Shown here piece after piece: positions 10,628-18,776 of a stretch of DNA of 62,284 bases. Made by a program: the position numbers and the translations under genes. The notes under the pieces were generated by a model, which worked only from the letters and a program-made list of their open reading frames with translations, was not told the DNA's origin and did no database searches. Source of the DNA: Corynebacterium sp. HMSC036D02 (GTDB lineage: Bacteria > Actinomycetota > Actinomycetes > Mycobacteriales > Mycobacteriaceae); contig NZ_KV827705.1 in assembly GCF_001836165.1 (NCBI RefSeq), forward strand, positions 1 to 62,284, read 5' to 3'. The first letter of the stretch is position 1. Each line of letters begins with the position of its first letter.

Positions 10628-11584
10628 CTAGCGGGCGTGACGGCTCGTGGGACGACGGAAAGCTCCCAGCGCTCCGAGCAGCACCAGAAGCGCGCCGACT
10701 CCGACGCCACCCCAGCGCAGCCACTGCCCCACAGCACTCCGCGGGAAGCGCTCTGCTTGCTGGAGCAACTCCGCGCGGGCTTCCTCATCGGTAGCGCCTT
10801 GAAACGCGAACTGCACCTCACGCTCGTTGCCTTCACGGTCAGCCCAGTAGTCCCGCACATCAATGCCCATGCCCACGACCAGTCCGGTGGCCTGGTCCAC
10901 GTAAAGATCCCGCGTTGCGGCGTGGAAGAGGTAGCCCTGTTCAGTGGAGCCATCCTCGTTGCTCAGGGTGGTGGTCGTGTTACCTGCGTAGAGGGTAGCC
11001 ACGTTGGTGGGCTCAATCTCCTGGCGGTAGCGGTAGACCGTGCGGCCATCGATGTCGAGAGATTCCTCGAAGACGGCGTCTGCTGCCTTACGCAGCACAG
11101 GGTCAAAGACCGGGTAGGTGGTCTGCTCGGCATCGGCAGGCAGCTTCAGCCAGTAGCCTTCGACGGGAACCTCCGCCGTGGGCGAGCCCATGGTGTGGGA
11201 GAGCGCCGCCGGGCCCGTGGCCTCACCGCTGAGGCGATCGACGGGATAATTCCACACACGCGCAAAGCTCAAGTCCTCCACGTTGCCCGTGCCGCCGCGG
11301 ATGGCGGACTCCCCCACTCGCAGCGTTGCGGTCTCCTTGTCCGCCGGATCCTGGATGTCCATGTTGAGCTGATAGGTCATCGGCCCCTCGTACTGCGAAG
11401 CACCCTCCGCGGACAGCGCTTGCGCGGTGGCGTTCTCATCCTGCATCGTCCACGTGGTGTCCTTGATATCCAGCGGCAGGCGCGGACTAAAGCTCAAGAA
11501 GCTCGACGCCGCCAAGCCGGCAGCGAGCAGCGCAACGCCGAGGCCAAGCAGGAGGACGGAGAAGATGCGGGACTTGGGCAGCAT
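10628..11584 (-). CDS. DUF3068 (PorA-family) membrane-anchored protein
   Basis: This 318-residue protein has an N-terminal hydrophobic segment (about residues 8-30), a large extracytoplasmic domain, and a C-terminal membrane segment (about 288-308, WLRWGGVGVGALLVLLGALGAF) ending in a basic tail. The layout and sequence fit DUF3068, an actinobacterial family named porin-PorA-like in databases but without firm function. It sits between rplL and rpoB, separated from rplL by a terminator hairpin. I recall the same position in other corynebacteria. It likely has an envelope role, but nothing in the sequence shows one. Confidence 0.8.
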   Translation of the reverse strand: MLPKSRIFSVLLLGLGVALLAAGLAASSFLSFSPRLPLDIKDTTWTMQDENATAQALSAEGASQYEGPMTYQLNMDIQDPADKETATLRVGESAIRGGTGNVEDLSFARVWNYPVDRLSGEATGPAALSHTMGSPTAEVPVEGYWLKLPADAEQTTYPVFDPVLRKAADAVFEESLDIDGRTVYRYRQEIEPTNVATLYAGNTTTTLSNEDGSTEQGYLFHAATRDLYVDQATGLVVGMGIDVRDYWADREGNEREVQFAFQGATDEEARAELLQQAERFPRSAVGQWLRWGGVGVGALLVLLGALGAFRRPTSRHAR

Positions 11585-11621
11585 GGTGGCTCATTCTACA
11601 GCCCATCCCCATCAAAACGGG

Positions 11622-11658
11622 AACAACCCCGCACCGCCACAAGCGGAACGGGGTTGTT
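11622..11658 (-). terminator. Terminator after rplL
   Basis: Arms AACAACCCCG / CGGGGTTGTT pair perfectly. The minus-strand transcript continues into CCCGTTTT. It lies 49 bases after the rplL stop codon and separates rplJL from the DUF3068 gene. Confidence 0.75.
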
Positions 11659-11706
11659 GGTGCGCAGCGAGTGTGCTGTGCGGGAAAGCTGAGTAATTCA
11701 GGTGAA

Positions 11707-12093
11707 TTACTTGAGCTCGACGGAAGCGCCAGCCTCTTCGAGCTTAGCCTTAGCAGCCTCAGCGTCATCCTTGGAAGCACCCTCGAGGATAGCCTTCGGA
11801 GCACCCTCAACGAGCTCCTTAGCTTCCTTCAGGCCCAGGCCGGAGACGATCTCGCGGACAGCCTTAATAACGCCGATCTTCTTAGCGCCAGCGTCGGTCA
11901 GAACGACGTCGAACTCGGTCTTCTCTTCCTCAGCGGCACCGCCGGCAGCCGGGGCACCAGCAGCAACAGCAGCAACCGGAGCAGCGGCCTCAACGTCGAA
12001 GACCTCCTCGAACTCCTTAACGAACTCGGAGAGCTCGATGAGGGTCATTTCCTTGAAAGCTTCAATGAGCTCGTCCTTGGTGAGCTTAGCCAT
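11707..12093 (-). CDS. rplL: 50S ribosomal protein L7/L12
   Basis: L7/L12 forms the flexible stalk that recruits translation factors. The 128-residue sequence shows the N-terminal dimerisation domain ([20 protein letters not shown]), an Ala/Gly-rich hinge near residues 35-55, and the C-terminal factor-binding domain ([20 protein letters not shown]...). An ATG nine bases upstream lies directly against the AAAGG site, so the start at 12093, with proper spacing, is chosen. It follows rplJ in one operon. Confidence 0.97.
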   Translation of the reverse strand: MAKLTKDELIEAFKEMTLIELSEFVKEFEEVFDVEAAAPVAAVAAGAPAAGGAAEEEKTEFDVVLTDAGAKKIGVIKAVREIVSGLGLKEAKELVEGAPKAILEGASKDDAEAAKAKLEEAGASVELK

Positions 12094-12179
12094 GATTGGC
12101 ATCCTTTCTCATTGTTCCTGGCCGCGCTAGGCAGCCAGATAAGTGTGTGTGTTTAAGTTGTGCGCCTGTAGTTGGCGTC

Positions 12180-12701
12180 TTAAGCTTCCGCAGCCTTCTT
12201 GTCCTGCAGGGCCGCAGCGGTGCGGACCATCTTGGTTGCAGGAGCGTTGAATACGGCGGCAGCCTTTGCCATAGAACCCTTCATGGCGCCAGCCAGCTTT
12301 GCGAGGGTGGTCTCGCGGTTGTCCAGCTTGGCGATGGCCTCAACCTGGTCGGCAGACAGAGCGTTGCCGTCCATGTAGCCACCCTTGATAACGAGTGCCT
12401 TGTTGTCATCAGCGAACTTGGTGATGACCTTCGCAGCATCCACTGCCTCGCCCTTGATGAACGCAATAGCGGTCGGGCCAGTCAGCTGCTCGTCAAGACC
12501 CTCGATGCCAGCTTCGTTGGCAGCGATCTTGAAAAGGGTGTTCTTGGCGACGGAGTACTCAACGTCAAAGCCGAGGTTGTTACGCAGCTCCTGGAGCTGA
12601 CCCACGGTCAGGCCACGGTACTCGGTAAGCACGATGGAGTTTGCACCCTCGAGCTTTTCCTTCAGTGCCGCCAGGTCTGCGGTGTTCTTCGGGTTTGCCA
12701 T
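12180..12701 (-). CDS. rplJ: 50S ribosomal protein L10
   Basis: L10 anchors L7/L12 dimers to the ribosome and commonly represses its own operon by binding the mRNA leader. The 173-residue sequence begins MANPKNTADLAALKEKL and contains the typical SIVLTEYRGLTVGQLQELR and AKNTLFKIAA segments. A good AAAGGAGG-type site precedes the start. The leader upstream holds an L10-leader-like region and a terminator-type attenuator. Confidence 0.97.
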   Translation of the reverse strand: MANPKNTADLAALKEKLEGANSIVLTEYRGLTVGQLQELRNNLGFDVEYSVAKNTLFKIAANEAGIEGLDEQLTGPTAIAFIKGEAVDAAKVITKFADDNKALVIKGGYMDGNALSADQVEAIAKLDNRETTLAKLAGAMKGSMAKAAAVFNAPATKMVRTAAALQDKKAAEA

Positions 12702-12786
12702 TTTCTACTTCGCCTCCTTTCGAAACATCTCTTGTGTTTTCCGCCGGGGCCTTCCCTACTCCGCTTGCCCGATGGACAACCGAAAT

Positions 12787-12960
12787 AACAAAAGCCCCGT
12801 GCAAGAGCACAGGGCGCGCGCGGAAATCCGCGCTTATTCGCAAAGTGTCTCCTGCGTGGGCCGCCCTCTAGGATGAGGAACCTTCGATCCGGGTGTCCGG
12901 ATGACCGACGGTCTTCGGTGAACTTTGACTCGGCCTCAGGGGCCGTTCAAACTTCGCTAG
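12787..12960 (-). ncRNA. L10 (rplJ) mRNA leader, autoregulatory candidate
   Basis: The 5' UTR of rplJ holds several short helices, including one around ACCGAAGACCGTCGGTC (about 12904-12920) and a purine-rich stretch GATCGAAGGTTCC. I recall this arrangement from actinobacterial L10 leaders. It ends in the attenuator hairpin at 12794-12815. Free L10 is expected to bind and favour premature termination. The exact 5' end is a guess; a TAAAGT hexamer at 12963-12968 could be the -10 element. Confidence 0.6.
12794..12815 (-). terminator. Attenuator hairpin in the rplJ leader
   Basis: On the minus strand GCCCTGTG and CACGGGGC form an 8-bp stem (one G-U pair) with a six-base loop, followed by TTTTGTTATTT. 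It is a classical intrinsic terminator placed about 90 bases before the rplJ start, which implies regulated read-through. Confidence 0.75.
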
Positions 12961-13048
12961 GTACTTTACAACCCGACCTGCCACAACTCCAAATCGCTCC
13001 ACTGGGAGTGTCCTACTCAGCCTCGTGTATGAGCATTTCTAGTCACTT

Positions 13049-13843
13049 CTAGTCACTGAGCACCCCACGCGGAACGATGACGGGGGCGTCGCTGCGCGGG
13101 TCCTCCCAGATCTCGACGTCGATGCCATAGGCGGCTGCCAGCACCTCTTTCCGCAACGCCTGGCGAGGACTCCCCTGCGCGAGAACCTCGCCGTTGTTCA
13201 TGACCACCATGGTGTCGGAGTACTGGCCGGCCAACATAAGATCATGCAGCACGACGACGACCGTTTTCCCGGCGTCGGCTTGCTTGCGCACGAGCTGCAA
13301 AACGCTGATGGCATGGGCTGGATCAAGGAAGGTTGTGGGTTCGTCGAGAAGCAGCACTGGCGTGTCCTGCGCCAAGGCCAGCGCGAGCCAGACCCGCTGG
13401 CGCTGGCCGCCCGAGAGCGCCGCGATATCACGGTCGATGAAGTCCGTAATGCCAGTCTCCACGCAGGCCTGCGCGATGATGTCGCGGTCCTTCGCGGATA
13501 GGCCCCGACCGCGGCCCAGGTGCGGGTATCGGCCCCGTGCGACGAGCTCTCCCACTCGCAGCCCATCCGGCGCCGTCGGCTGCTGCGGAAGGAGCGCCAC
13601 GTGGGCTGCTGCTTCTTTCGGGCTCATGGCGTGCACGTCCAACTCGCCGATGTGCACGCTCCCCTGGCGCGGGCGAAGAATCTTAGACAAGGTCTTCAGC
13701 AACGTGGACTTGCCGCAGCCATTCGGCCCAATGAGCGTGGTGATTTCGCCCGGACGGGCCACCAAGTCAACGCCCGACAGGATGTCTTCCCCGTCCTTAT
13801 AGCCGGCATGAATACCGGCGGCCGTAATTACTCTGTCTTTCAC
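13049..13843 (-). CDS. Iron-siderophore ABC transporter ATP-binding protein
   Basis: FepC/FhuC-type ATPase of 264 residues. Walker A is GPNGCGKST (about residues 38-46), the signature is LSGGQRQRVW, Walker B is VLLLDEPTTFLD, and the switch is VVVLHD. It energises uptake through the two FecCD permeases encoded just upstream in the operon, six bases away. The operon order is binding protein, permease, permease, ATPase. A DtxR-type box at the operon head indicates repression under iron sufficiency. The siderophore is not identifiable from sequence. Confidence 0.92.
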   Translation of the reverse strand: MKDRVITAAGIHAGYKDGEDILSGVDLVARPGEITTLIGPNGCGKSTLLKTLSKILRPRQGSVHIGELDVHAMSPKEAAAHVALLPQQPTAPDGLRVGELVARGRYPHLGRGRGLSAKDRDIIAQACVETGITDFIDRDIAALSGGQRQRVWLALALAQDTPVLLLDEPTTFLDPAHAISVLQLVRKQADAGKTVVVVLHDLMLAGQYSDTMVVMNNGEVLAQGSPRQALRKEVLAAAYGIDVEIWEDPRSDAPVIVPRGVLSD

Positions 13844-13849
13844 TAGCTT

Positions 13850-14902
13850 TTATCCTCTCCGCCGCGCGGCATTCCACACCAAGATGACCAGGGCGCACCC
13901 TCCGATGATGGAGGAGACGGCACCCACCGGAGCGTCCATCGGCAACGCCCCAGCAATGACAGCGCATGCGCTCAACAAGGCAGCGCCAGCGGCACACGAA
14001 ACCAGCGGCACAGGCGTGGGCGTCCGAGCAACAATGCGCCCTACATGCGGGGCCAGAAGCGCGATGAAACCAATGGGACCGGCCACGGACACGGTCACCG
14101 CGCAGATACCCGTAGCTGCCACCAGCAGCAGCGCGCGTGTTCGCGTGATGTTGACCCCGAGGGAAAGGGCCGAAAGATCATCGTGTGCAAGGAGCGGCAA
14201 CTCCCGAGCGCACCACAGGCCAAGCACCACGAAAGGAGTCAACCCCACAAGCAAAGGGAGAATGACCTCCATCCGCACAAAGCCCGTGGTTCCCGCCAGC
14301 CACAGCTGGGATTGCGCCGCGCGGAGGAGCTCGGCTGCGCGCAAGAGATACGCCACCAGCGCTTGGAACAACAAGGAGAGCGCGATTCCGACGATGACGA
14401 TGCGGTTGCTCGTGCCGATTCCCCCAAGCGCCACCAGCAGGATGGCTGCCAGCACGGCTCCCAGCAGCGCGAGTCCGGCCCGCCACCAGAACATGGAGAG
14501 CCCGTCGGCAAGCAGCGGCCGAGAGAACACCGTTCCGAGGACCACCATGACGGACGCGCCGCCAGTCACGCCAAGAATGTCAGGCGAGGCCAACGGATTG
14601 CGCGACATTGATTGCGTCCATGACCCCGCTAGTCCGAGCGCGGCACCCACGATGAGGGTCGCTAGCGCTACGGGCATGCGCAGGTCCCAGACAACCCGAA
14701 TCTCGCTTCGGCTTCCCCCGCCGTTGAGAATCTCGAGAACCTGCCCCGGGCTCAAGGCCACAGGGCCCTGTCCCAGCAGGAGGACATAGGAGCTTGCCGC
14801 GACCACAACAAAGAAACAGGTGGCTCCCCACATCCATGCCCGGCGCTGCCGCTCTTGGGAACGCAGATGCTTGGCGACGTCCCCCTTCACCCGCCCATTC
14901 AT
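13850..14902 (-). CDS. Iron-siderophore ABC transporter permease (FecCD family)
   Basis: BtuC/FecCD-type permease of 350 residues with about nine to ten hydrophobic segments. Family motifs are visible, such as WDLRMPVALATLIVGAALGLAGSWTQSMSRNPLASPDILGVTGGAS. The start at 14902 is chosen because its ATG overlaps the stop of the upstream permease (ATGA), pointing to translational coupling; an in-frame start 30 bases upstream lies inside that gene. It presumably forms a heterodimer with the neighbouring permease. Confidence 0.92.
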   Translation of the reverse strand: MNGRVKGDVAKHLRSQERQRRAWMWGATCFFVVVAASSYVLLLGQGPVALSPGQVLEILNGGGSRSEIRVVWDLRMPVALATLIVGAALGLAGSWTQSMSRNPLASPDILGVTGGASVMVVLGTVFSRPLLADGLSMFWWRAGLALLGAVLAAILLVALGGIGTSNRIVIVGIALSLLFQALVAYLLRAAELLRAAQSQLWLAGTTGFVRMEVILPLLVGLTPFVVLGLWCARELPLLAHDDLSALSLGVNITRTRALLLVAATGICAVTVSVAGPIGFIALLAPHVGRIVARTPTPVPLVSCAAGAALLSACAVIAGALPMDAPVGAVSSIIGGCALVILVWNAARRRG

Positions 14903-15966
14903 AGCTTGTGCTCCCCACGGTGTACGGCCCAAATGAGAAATGGTGCGCCCACAAAGGCCAAGACGATGGACATCTCCAGCTCAGAGGGGCCCGCGATGAG
15001 GCGGCCCAGAATATCCGCAGCGAGCACGGAGCAACCACCGAGCAACGCGGCAGGAGCAATCATCGCGGTAACTTCTGGCCCCGTAAACCGGCGCAGCAGA
15101 TGGGGGATGGCAAACCCGACGAAGGCAATGGGACCTGTTGCCGCAGTTGCGCATCCTGCTAGAACAACGATGCTCAAGGCAGCGCCGCGCCGCGCCAGCG
15201 TGGGAGAACCGCCTAGAGCAACCGAGGATTCCTCCCCCATTGCCAGAAGATCGAGCGGTCGCGCCACGCGTGCGGCGATGATAAACCCGATGAGCAATCC
15301 GGCACCTGCGATGGCGACATCCTCTGGTCCCCGCCCAAACGTAGAGCCGATGGTCCACCGGCGCATGCTGTCGAGGACATCCGTGGAGTACAGGCCGATC
15401 AGCATGGCGCCAGAACTCAAGGCAGCAGCAACTCCTGCGCCCACTAGGACCAGCGTCAGGGGATCCTGAAACCGCCGGGATACACCCAGCACTAATGCTG
15501 TGGCCAGGCCGGCGCCTACGAGGGCGAGCGCGGTCCGCATACCGGTTGAGGTGGCGATACCTAGCGCCGTGCCGAGGGCAACCAGGAACGAAGCTCCCGC
15601 AGTAATACCAATGAAGCCCGGATCGGCCAGGGGATTTCTAGTCCAAGACTGAGCGATAACACCCGATACCGCGATTGCTGCTCCCGCGAAGTAGGCCACG
15701 AACGTGCGGGGGATACGCAAATCCCACACGATATTCTCGATATCTGCTTCGCCTCCGCGGAGGAGGGCAGAAAACAGATCAGGCAACGGGATAGCCCTCG
15801 AGCCCACCGCCAATGAGCACAGTAGAAGGAGGAGGGTCGACACCACTAGGGCCATGGTGAGCAGTGCACGGCTTCTCCCCCTCGAATCCAGCGCGACTGC
15901 CGTGCCACCGTGGCGCGCACCCGCAGCACCGTGGATAGCGTCAGCCTTCCTCGGTAGCGCGAGCAC
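14899..15966 (-). CDS. Iron-siderophore ABC transporter permease (FecCD family)
   Basis: Second permease subunit, 355 residues, with the hallmark WDLRIPRTFVAYFAGAAIA followed by TRNPLADPGFIGITAGAS and the C-terminal FVGFAIPHLLRR. The N-terminal 35 residues are basic and cytoplasmic. The GTG start at 15966 directly follows the stop codon of the binding-protein gene, and the 3' end overlaps the next permease by four bases, so all four genes are translated as one unit. Confidence 0.92.
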   Translation of the reverse strand: MLALPRKADAIHGAAGARHGGTAVALDSRGRSRALLTMALVVSTLLLLLCSLAVGSRAIPLPDLFSALLRGGEADIENIVWDLRIPRTFVAYFAGAAIAVSGVIAQSWTRNPLADPGFIGITAGASFLVALGTALGIATSTGMRTALALVGAGLATALVLGVSRRFQDPLTLVLVGAGVAAALSSGAMLIGLYSTDVLDSMRRWTIGSTFGRGPEDVAIAGAGLLIGFIIAARVARPLDLLAMGEESSVALGGSPTLARRGAALSIVVLAGCATAATGPIAFVGFAIPHLLRRFTGPEVTAMIAPAALLGGCSVLAADILGRLIAGPSELEMSIVLAFVGAPFLIWAVHRGEHKL

Positions 15967-16911
15967 TTAGAGCTTCTCTTCGAACTTGTCGACGGCCCAC
16001 GGAATAGTCAGCGGGTTCGGCATGCTCATCGCATTACCGGTGTCCGTGTCCAGGTAGCGAACGCGACCATCCTTAACAACGTCTAGGCCTTGGAACGTGG
16101 AATCCTTCTTCAGCTCATCGGCCGCGCCGTTGTAGTCCAAGACGAACAGGTAGTCCACGTCGTTGAGCTGGGAGTAGTTTTCTGGTGCGTAGTCCACGAA
16201 GAAGCTGGAACCATCGCCCTGCAGTTCCTGTGGGATCTCAAAGCCCAGGTTCTCAATGAACTGGCCGCGGCCGTCTTCTGCCGTGTAGAGACCCAGCTTC
16301 CCGTCATAGGGCATGACGATGGCTGCTCGCTTGCCCTCCAGCTCCGGGTGGGAGTCCCTGAACTGCTCAAAGGCGTCCTCCGCTTGGTCAATGAGCTTCT
16401 CGCCCTCCTCTTCCTTATCCACAGCAGCGGCGATGGTCTTGACCTGCTCCTCCCAGGGGATCTGCCAGTCCTCGAAACCTTCTGGCTTCACGGTCAGCGG
16501 GGCGATATCCTCGAGGGATTTCTTTGCCTCCTGGTCCACTGCCTGGTTCACGGCGATGATCTGCGTGGGATCCGAGGCAGTGACCTGTTCAAGAACCTCG
16601 GCCGTGAAACCGGAAGCGGTGTTATAGATGACCTCGGGCTGTGCATCTCCCAAAAGCTCCTTCGCCCACGGGCCAACTCCGGAGCCATCGCCGTCGCCTT
16701 GCGAACCCCACGGCGCCACAGCAACGGGAGTGATTCCGAGTGCGAGTACGGTATCGGCGTCACCCAGCCCCAGGCTGGCAACCCGCACCTCCTCAGCACT
16801 GCCTGCAGCGCCGTTGTCCTCGCCGCTTCCGCGCGAGCACCCCGTCAGAGCAATCGCTGCCGCCGAGACAATCGCGAGCACGGCTTTCGCGCGCCGATGG
16901 ATAGCAACCAT
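15967..16911 (-). CDS. Iron-siderophore ABC transporter substrate-binding lipoprotein
   Basis: This 314-residue lipoprotein has a basic N-terminus, a hydrophobic core, and the lipobox LTGC at about residue 24. The body resembles FecB/FepB-type helical-backbone binding proteins: VRVASLGLGDADTVLALGITPVAV near the start and a C-terminal IPWAVDKFEEKL. It is the first gene of the uptake operon and lies 60 bases from a DtxR-type operator. Ligand unknown; ferric siderophore is inferred from the linked siderophore-interacting protein gene. Confidence 0.9.
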   Translation of the reverse strand: MVAIHRRAKAVLAIVSAAAIALTGCSRGSGEDNGAAGSAEEVRVASLGLGDADTVLALGITPVAVAPWGSQGDGDGSGVGPWAKELLGDAQPEVIYNTASGFTAEVLEQVTASDPTQIIAVNQAVDQEAKKSLEDIAPLTVKPEGFEDWQIPWEEQVKTIAAAVDKEEEGEKLIDQAEDAFEQFRDSHPELEGKRAAIVMPYDGKLGLYTAEDGRGQFIENLGFEIPQELQGDGSSFFVDYAPENYSQLNDVDYLFVLDYNGAADELKKDSTFQGLDVVKDGRVRYLDTDTGNAMSMPNPLTIPWAVDKFEEKL

Positions 16912-16970
16912 GGAATAAACCTTTCCTTCAATGGGAACGAGCGGACAAGCGTTCGCACCCCTAACCTATT

Positions 16971-16989
16971 TGAGGCTAGCCTAACCTCT
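16971..16989. promoter_or_regulatory. DtxR/IdeR-type iron box in a divergent promoter
   Basis: The 19-base site TGAGGCTAGCCTAACCTCT matches 15 of 19 positions of the DtxR consensus TTAGGTTAGCCTAACCTAA. It lies between the siderophore ABC operon (minus) and the siderophore-interacting protein gene (plus), so iron-bound DtxR could repress both. Confidence 0.85.
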
Positions 16990-17035
16990 GCTTTATCATG
17001 GATTCAAATTTCCCTTATACCTAGGAACAATTCCT

Positions 17036-17830
17036 TTGACGAATCACCGCTTATTACCCGTCACCCTCACGGGGAACACCCGCCTCAAGCCGCGGCTGCA
17101 CCGCCTTACTTTTCACTCGCCCGCCTTCGGCTCCTACCCCCTAGCCGGGCCTGATGAGTATTTTGGCCTCCTCATGCCCCAGGACGGGCAGGAGTTTTTC
17201 CCCTTCCCAGTAGAGGATGCCAATGTGCGCGCCGCCGCCACTGGATTGCCCGACGACGTCCGCCCGGCATTGCGGTGGTACACAATTCGCAGGCTCAACC
17301 ATAAAACCTGCACCATCGATGTCGATGTGGTGACCCATGGCGATAATGGCCCGGGCTCGCGGTGGATCCTTAAGGCCCAACCCGGGGATACCGCTGGACT
17401 TTATACCGGGCAAGCACGGTGGCAGGCCCCTAAGAAGTCACAGTTGCTACTCGCGGACGCCTCCGCTCTTCCAGCACTGTGGCACATCCTGGAGCACTAC
17501 GAAGCCTCTTCACCGGAAACCTTGGACAGCGTCGACGTCGTTGCCATGATTGCGGACGACGATGAAATTGAAGACGGCTTTGAAAAGACGTGGCGCGGAA
17601 AGGTTCGCTCGCTCACCATGATTGTCGCTCCACACGACGAACACAGCGCACGCGCCGTTCAGCTTCTTAGTTCCCGTTTCTCCGCGGATACAGCGCCGGA
17701 TTCGGTGTGGGTGTCCGGCGAAGGGGACCTGGCGAAAGCAGTGCGCTCGATAGCCGTGCATGACTGGGGTGTACCGCGCGAGGATGTCATCTGGTCCGTG
17801 TACTGGATGAAAGGCAAGCCGCGGCCTTAA
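17036..17830 (+). CDS. Siderophore-interacting protein (FAD-dependent ferric reductase family)
   Basis: This 264-residue cytoplasmic protein of the ViuB/SIP family is thought to release iron by reducing the ferric siderophore with FAD and NAD(P)H. The N-terminal flavin domain (RLKPRLHRLTFHSP, RWYTIRRLN, DVVTHGDNGPGSRW) and a C-terminal nucleotide-binding-like domain ending VIWSVYWMKGKPRP fit the family. The likely start is TTG at 17036, with AGGAA eight bases before it; no in-frame ATG is suitable. It is divergent from the uptake operon and shares its DtxR box. Confidence 0.88.
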   Translation: MTNHRLLPVTLTGNTRLKPRLHRLTFHSPAFGSYPLAGPDEYFGLLMPQDGQEFFPFPVEDANVRAAATGLPDDVRPALRWYTIRRLNHKTCTIDVDVVTHGDNGPGSRWILKAQPGDTAGLYTGQARWQAPKKSQLLLADASALPALWHILEHYEASSPETLDSVDVVAMIADDDEIEDGFEKTWRGKVRSLTMIVAPHDEHSARAVQLLSSRFSADTAPDSVWVSGEGDLAKAVRSIAVHDWGVPREDVIWSVYWMKGKPRP

Positions 17831-17902
17831 AGCGGACTTCGCATGCATCTAATCCTTTTAACCGGCAGTGGATAGCCGGTGTATAACTCGGTGCGCTTCC
17901 AC

Positions 17903-18028
17903 ATGGTTCCCACCAGAAGGTTCCCGTCAAGAGGTTTCAGTCAGAAGGTTCACTTGCCCCCAAACGAACCTTCCTCGCTACCCCAGATGGTTTGTTTGCC
18001 CCCAAGAAAACCTTTTGACTAGAACCAT
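17903..18028. repeat. Nested palindromic element with two C-rich hairpin loops
   Basis: Outer arms ATGGTTC (17903-17909) and GAACCAT (18022-18028) enclose GTCAAGAGGTTT (17926-17937) pairing with AAACCTTTTGAC (18008-18019). Inside are two hairpins, AAGGTTC/GAACCTT (17945-17972) and GGTTT/AAACC (17989-18012). Both have 14-base loops containing TTGCCCCCAA. No gene is present. It could be a mobile palindromic repeat or a structured RNA. Confidence 0.7.
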
Positions 18029-18114
18029 CTACATCCAGCGTCCGCGTTTGCCCTAGGCCTGATGTATCTCCGCTTAAGTCCACGGCGTGGAGCACCTGAC
18101 TTGGGACACACAGC

Positions 18115-18152
18115 ACAACGCGGGTCCCGGTGAAATCCGGAACCCGCGTTGT
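18115..18152. other. Strong hairpin without T tract
   Basis: Perfect 11-bp arms (ACAACGCGGGT / ACCCGCGTTGT) continue into an inner CCGG/CCGG helix. Neither flank is T-rich, so intrinsic termination is uncertain. It lies between the siderophore-interacting protein gene and rplA. Confidence 0.5.
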
Positions 18153-18155
18153 AAG

Positions 18156-18465
18156 GGGTCTTGTCTATCAGACGGTTTCTCACGCCGCCCGCCCTGCAAG
18201 ACTCAGGGTGTTCTCTCTATCTCTCATGCGCCTCTCTCAAACGCACAAGAATTAGTATGCAGCACTTTCCTTATAAGGCCATCGCACTTTACTGCCAATT
18301 ACCTGTCAGTGAAACCCAGTCGCTTAACCTGCATATACGAAGGCTTTCCGATTGAGGCCATGGGCGGATGAACAACGCCACTCCTACCGCTGCTACCTAG
18401 TGTTATTCGGCGGTGAGATGGGATACTTCCGTACTGAATTGACCTAAGTCAGGAGGGCGTCCTAC
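18156..18465. other. Gene-free stretch between repeat elements
   Basis: I see no credible coding sequence, RNA or operator here. Short open frames exist on the plus strand but lack ribosome-binding sites and protein-like composition. Confidence 0.5.
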
Positions 18466-18604
18466 AAAAGGCATCTGACTACAGGCATCTGGTAAAAGGC
18501 GTCTTTGGGTCTAAAACGCCATCTGCAATGAGTAAAAGGCGTTTTCCGCCGTGAAAACGCCTTATGACTGATGCCTTTTATCAGACACCATTTGTCCGAT
18601 GCCT
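18466..18604. repeat. Dispersed palindromic repeat built from AAAAGGCATC / AAAAGGCG units
   Basis: The element is an imperfect large palindrome made of several AAAAGGC(A/G)TC-type units in both orientations. The strongest inner stem is AAGGCGTTTTC / GAAAACGCCTT with a six-base loop. Its 29 bases at 18551-18579 recur exactly, in inverse orientation, at 62256-62284, so this is a dispersed repeat family. It lies downstream of rplA. Confidence 0.8.
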
Positions 18605-18719
18605 CTAGCACGTCGATGGAGGCACGCAGACGTTGCGAGTTACAAGAAGAACAAAGAATGTAATCCGTTTCGCGAAGATGCGCGTAGTGCTCTGCAGCCA
18701 AGCGCAGGTGAAGCATAGG

Positions 18720-18754
18720 AAAAGGCCCCGGCTCACGAATGAGCCGAGGCCTTT
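18720..18754 (-). terminator. Terminator after rplA
   Basis: Arms AAAAGGCC-CGGCTCA and TGAGCCG-AGGCCTTT form a 15-bp stem with one bulged base and a CGAA loop. On the minus strand it ends in CCTTTTCC. It lies 23 bases past the rplA stop codon. Confidence 0.8.
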
Positions 18755-18776
18755 ACGCCGTTAACACAGACATCAA

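Noticed and set aside
18087..18371. Plus-strand 94-codon frame in the rplA upstream gap
   Set aside because: It runs through the strong hairpin at 18115-18152 and has poor protein-like composition and no ribosome-binding site.
18462..18716. Minus-strand 84-codon frame between the repeat element and rplA
   Set aside because: Half of it is the palindromic repeat itself, and the rest matches no family I know. No ribosome-binding site precedes it.
17831..18776. CRISPR array in the repeat-rich gap
   Set aside because: The repeats are inverted and nested, not evenly spaced direct repeats, and no cas gene is near.
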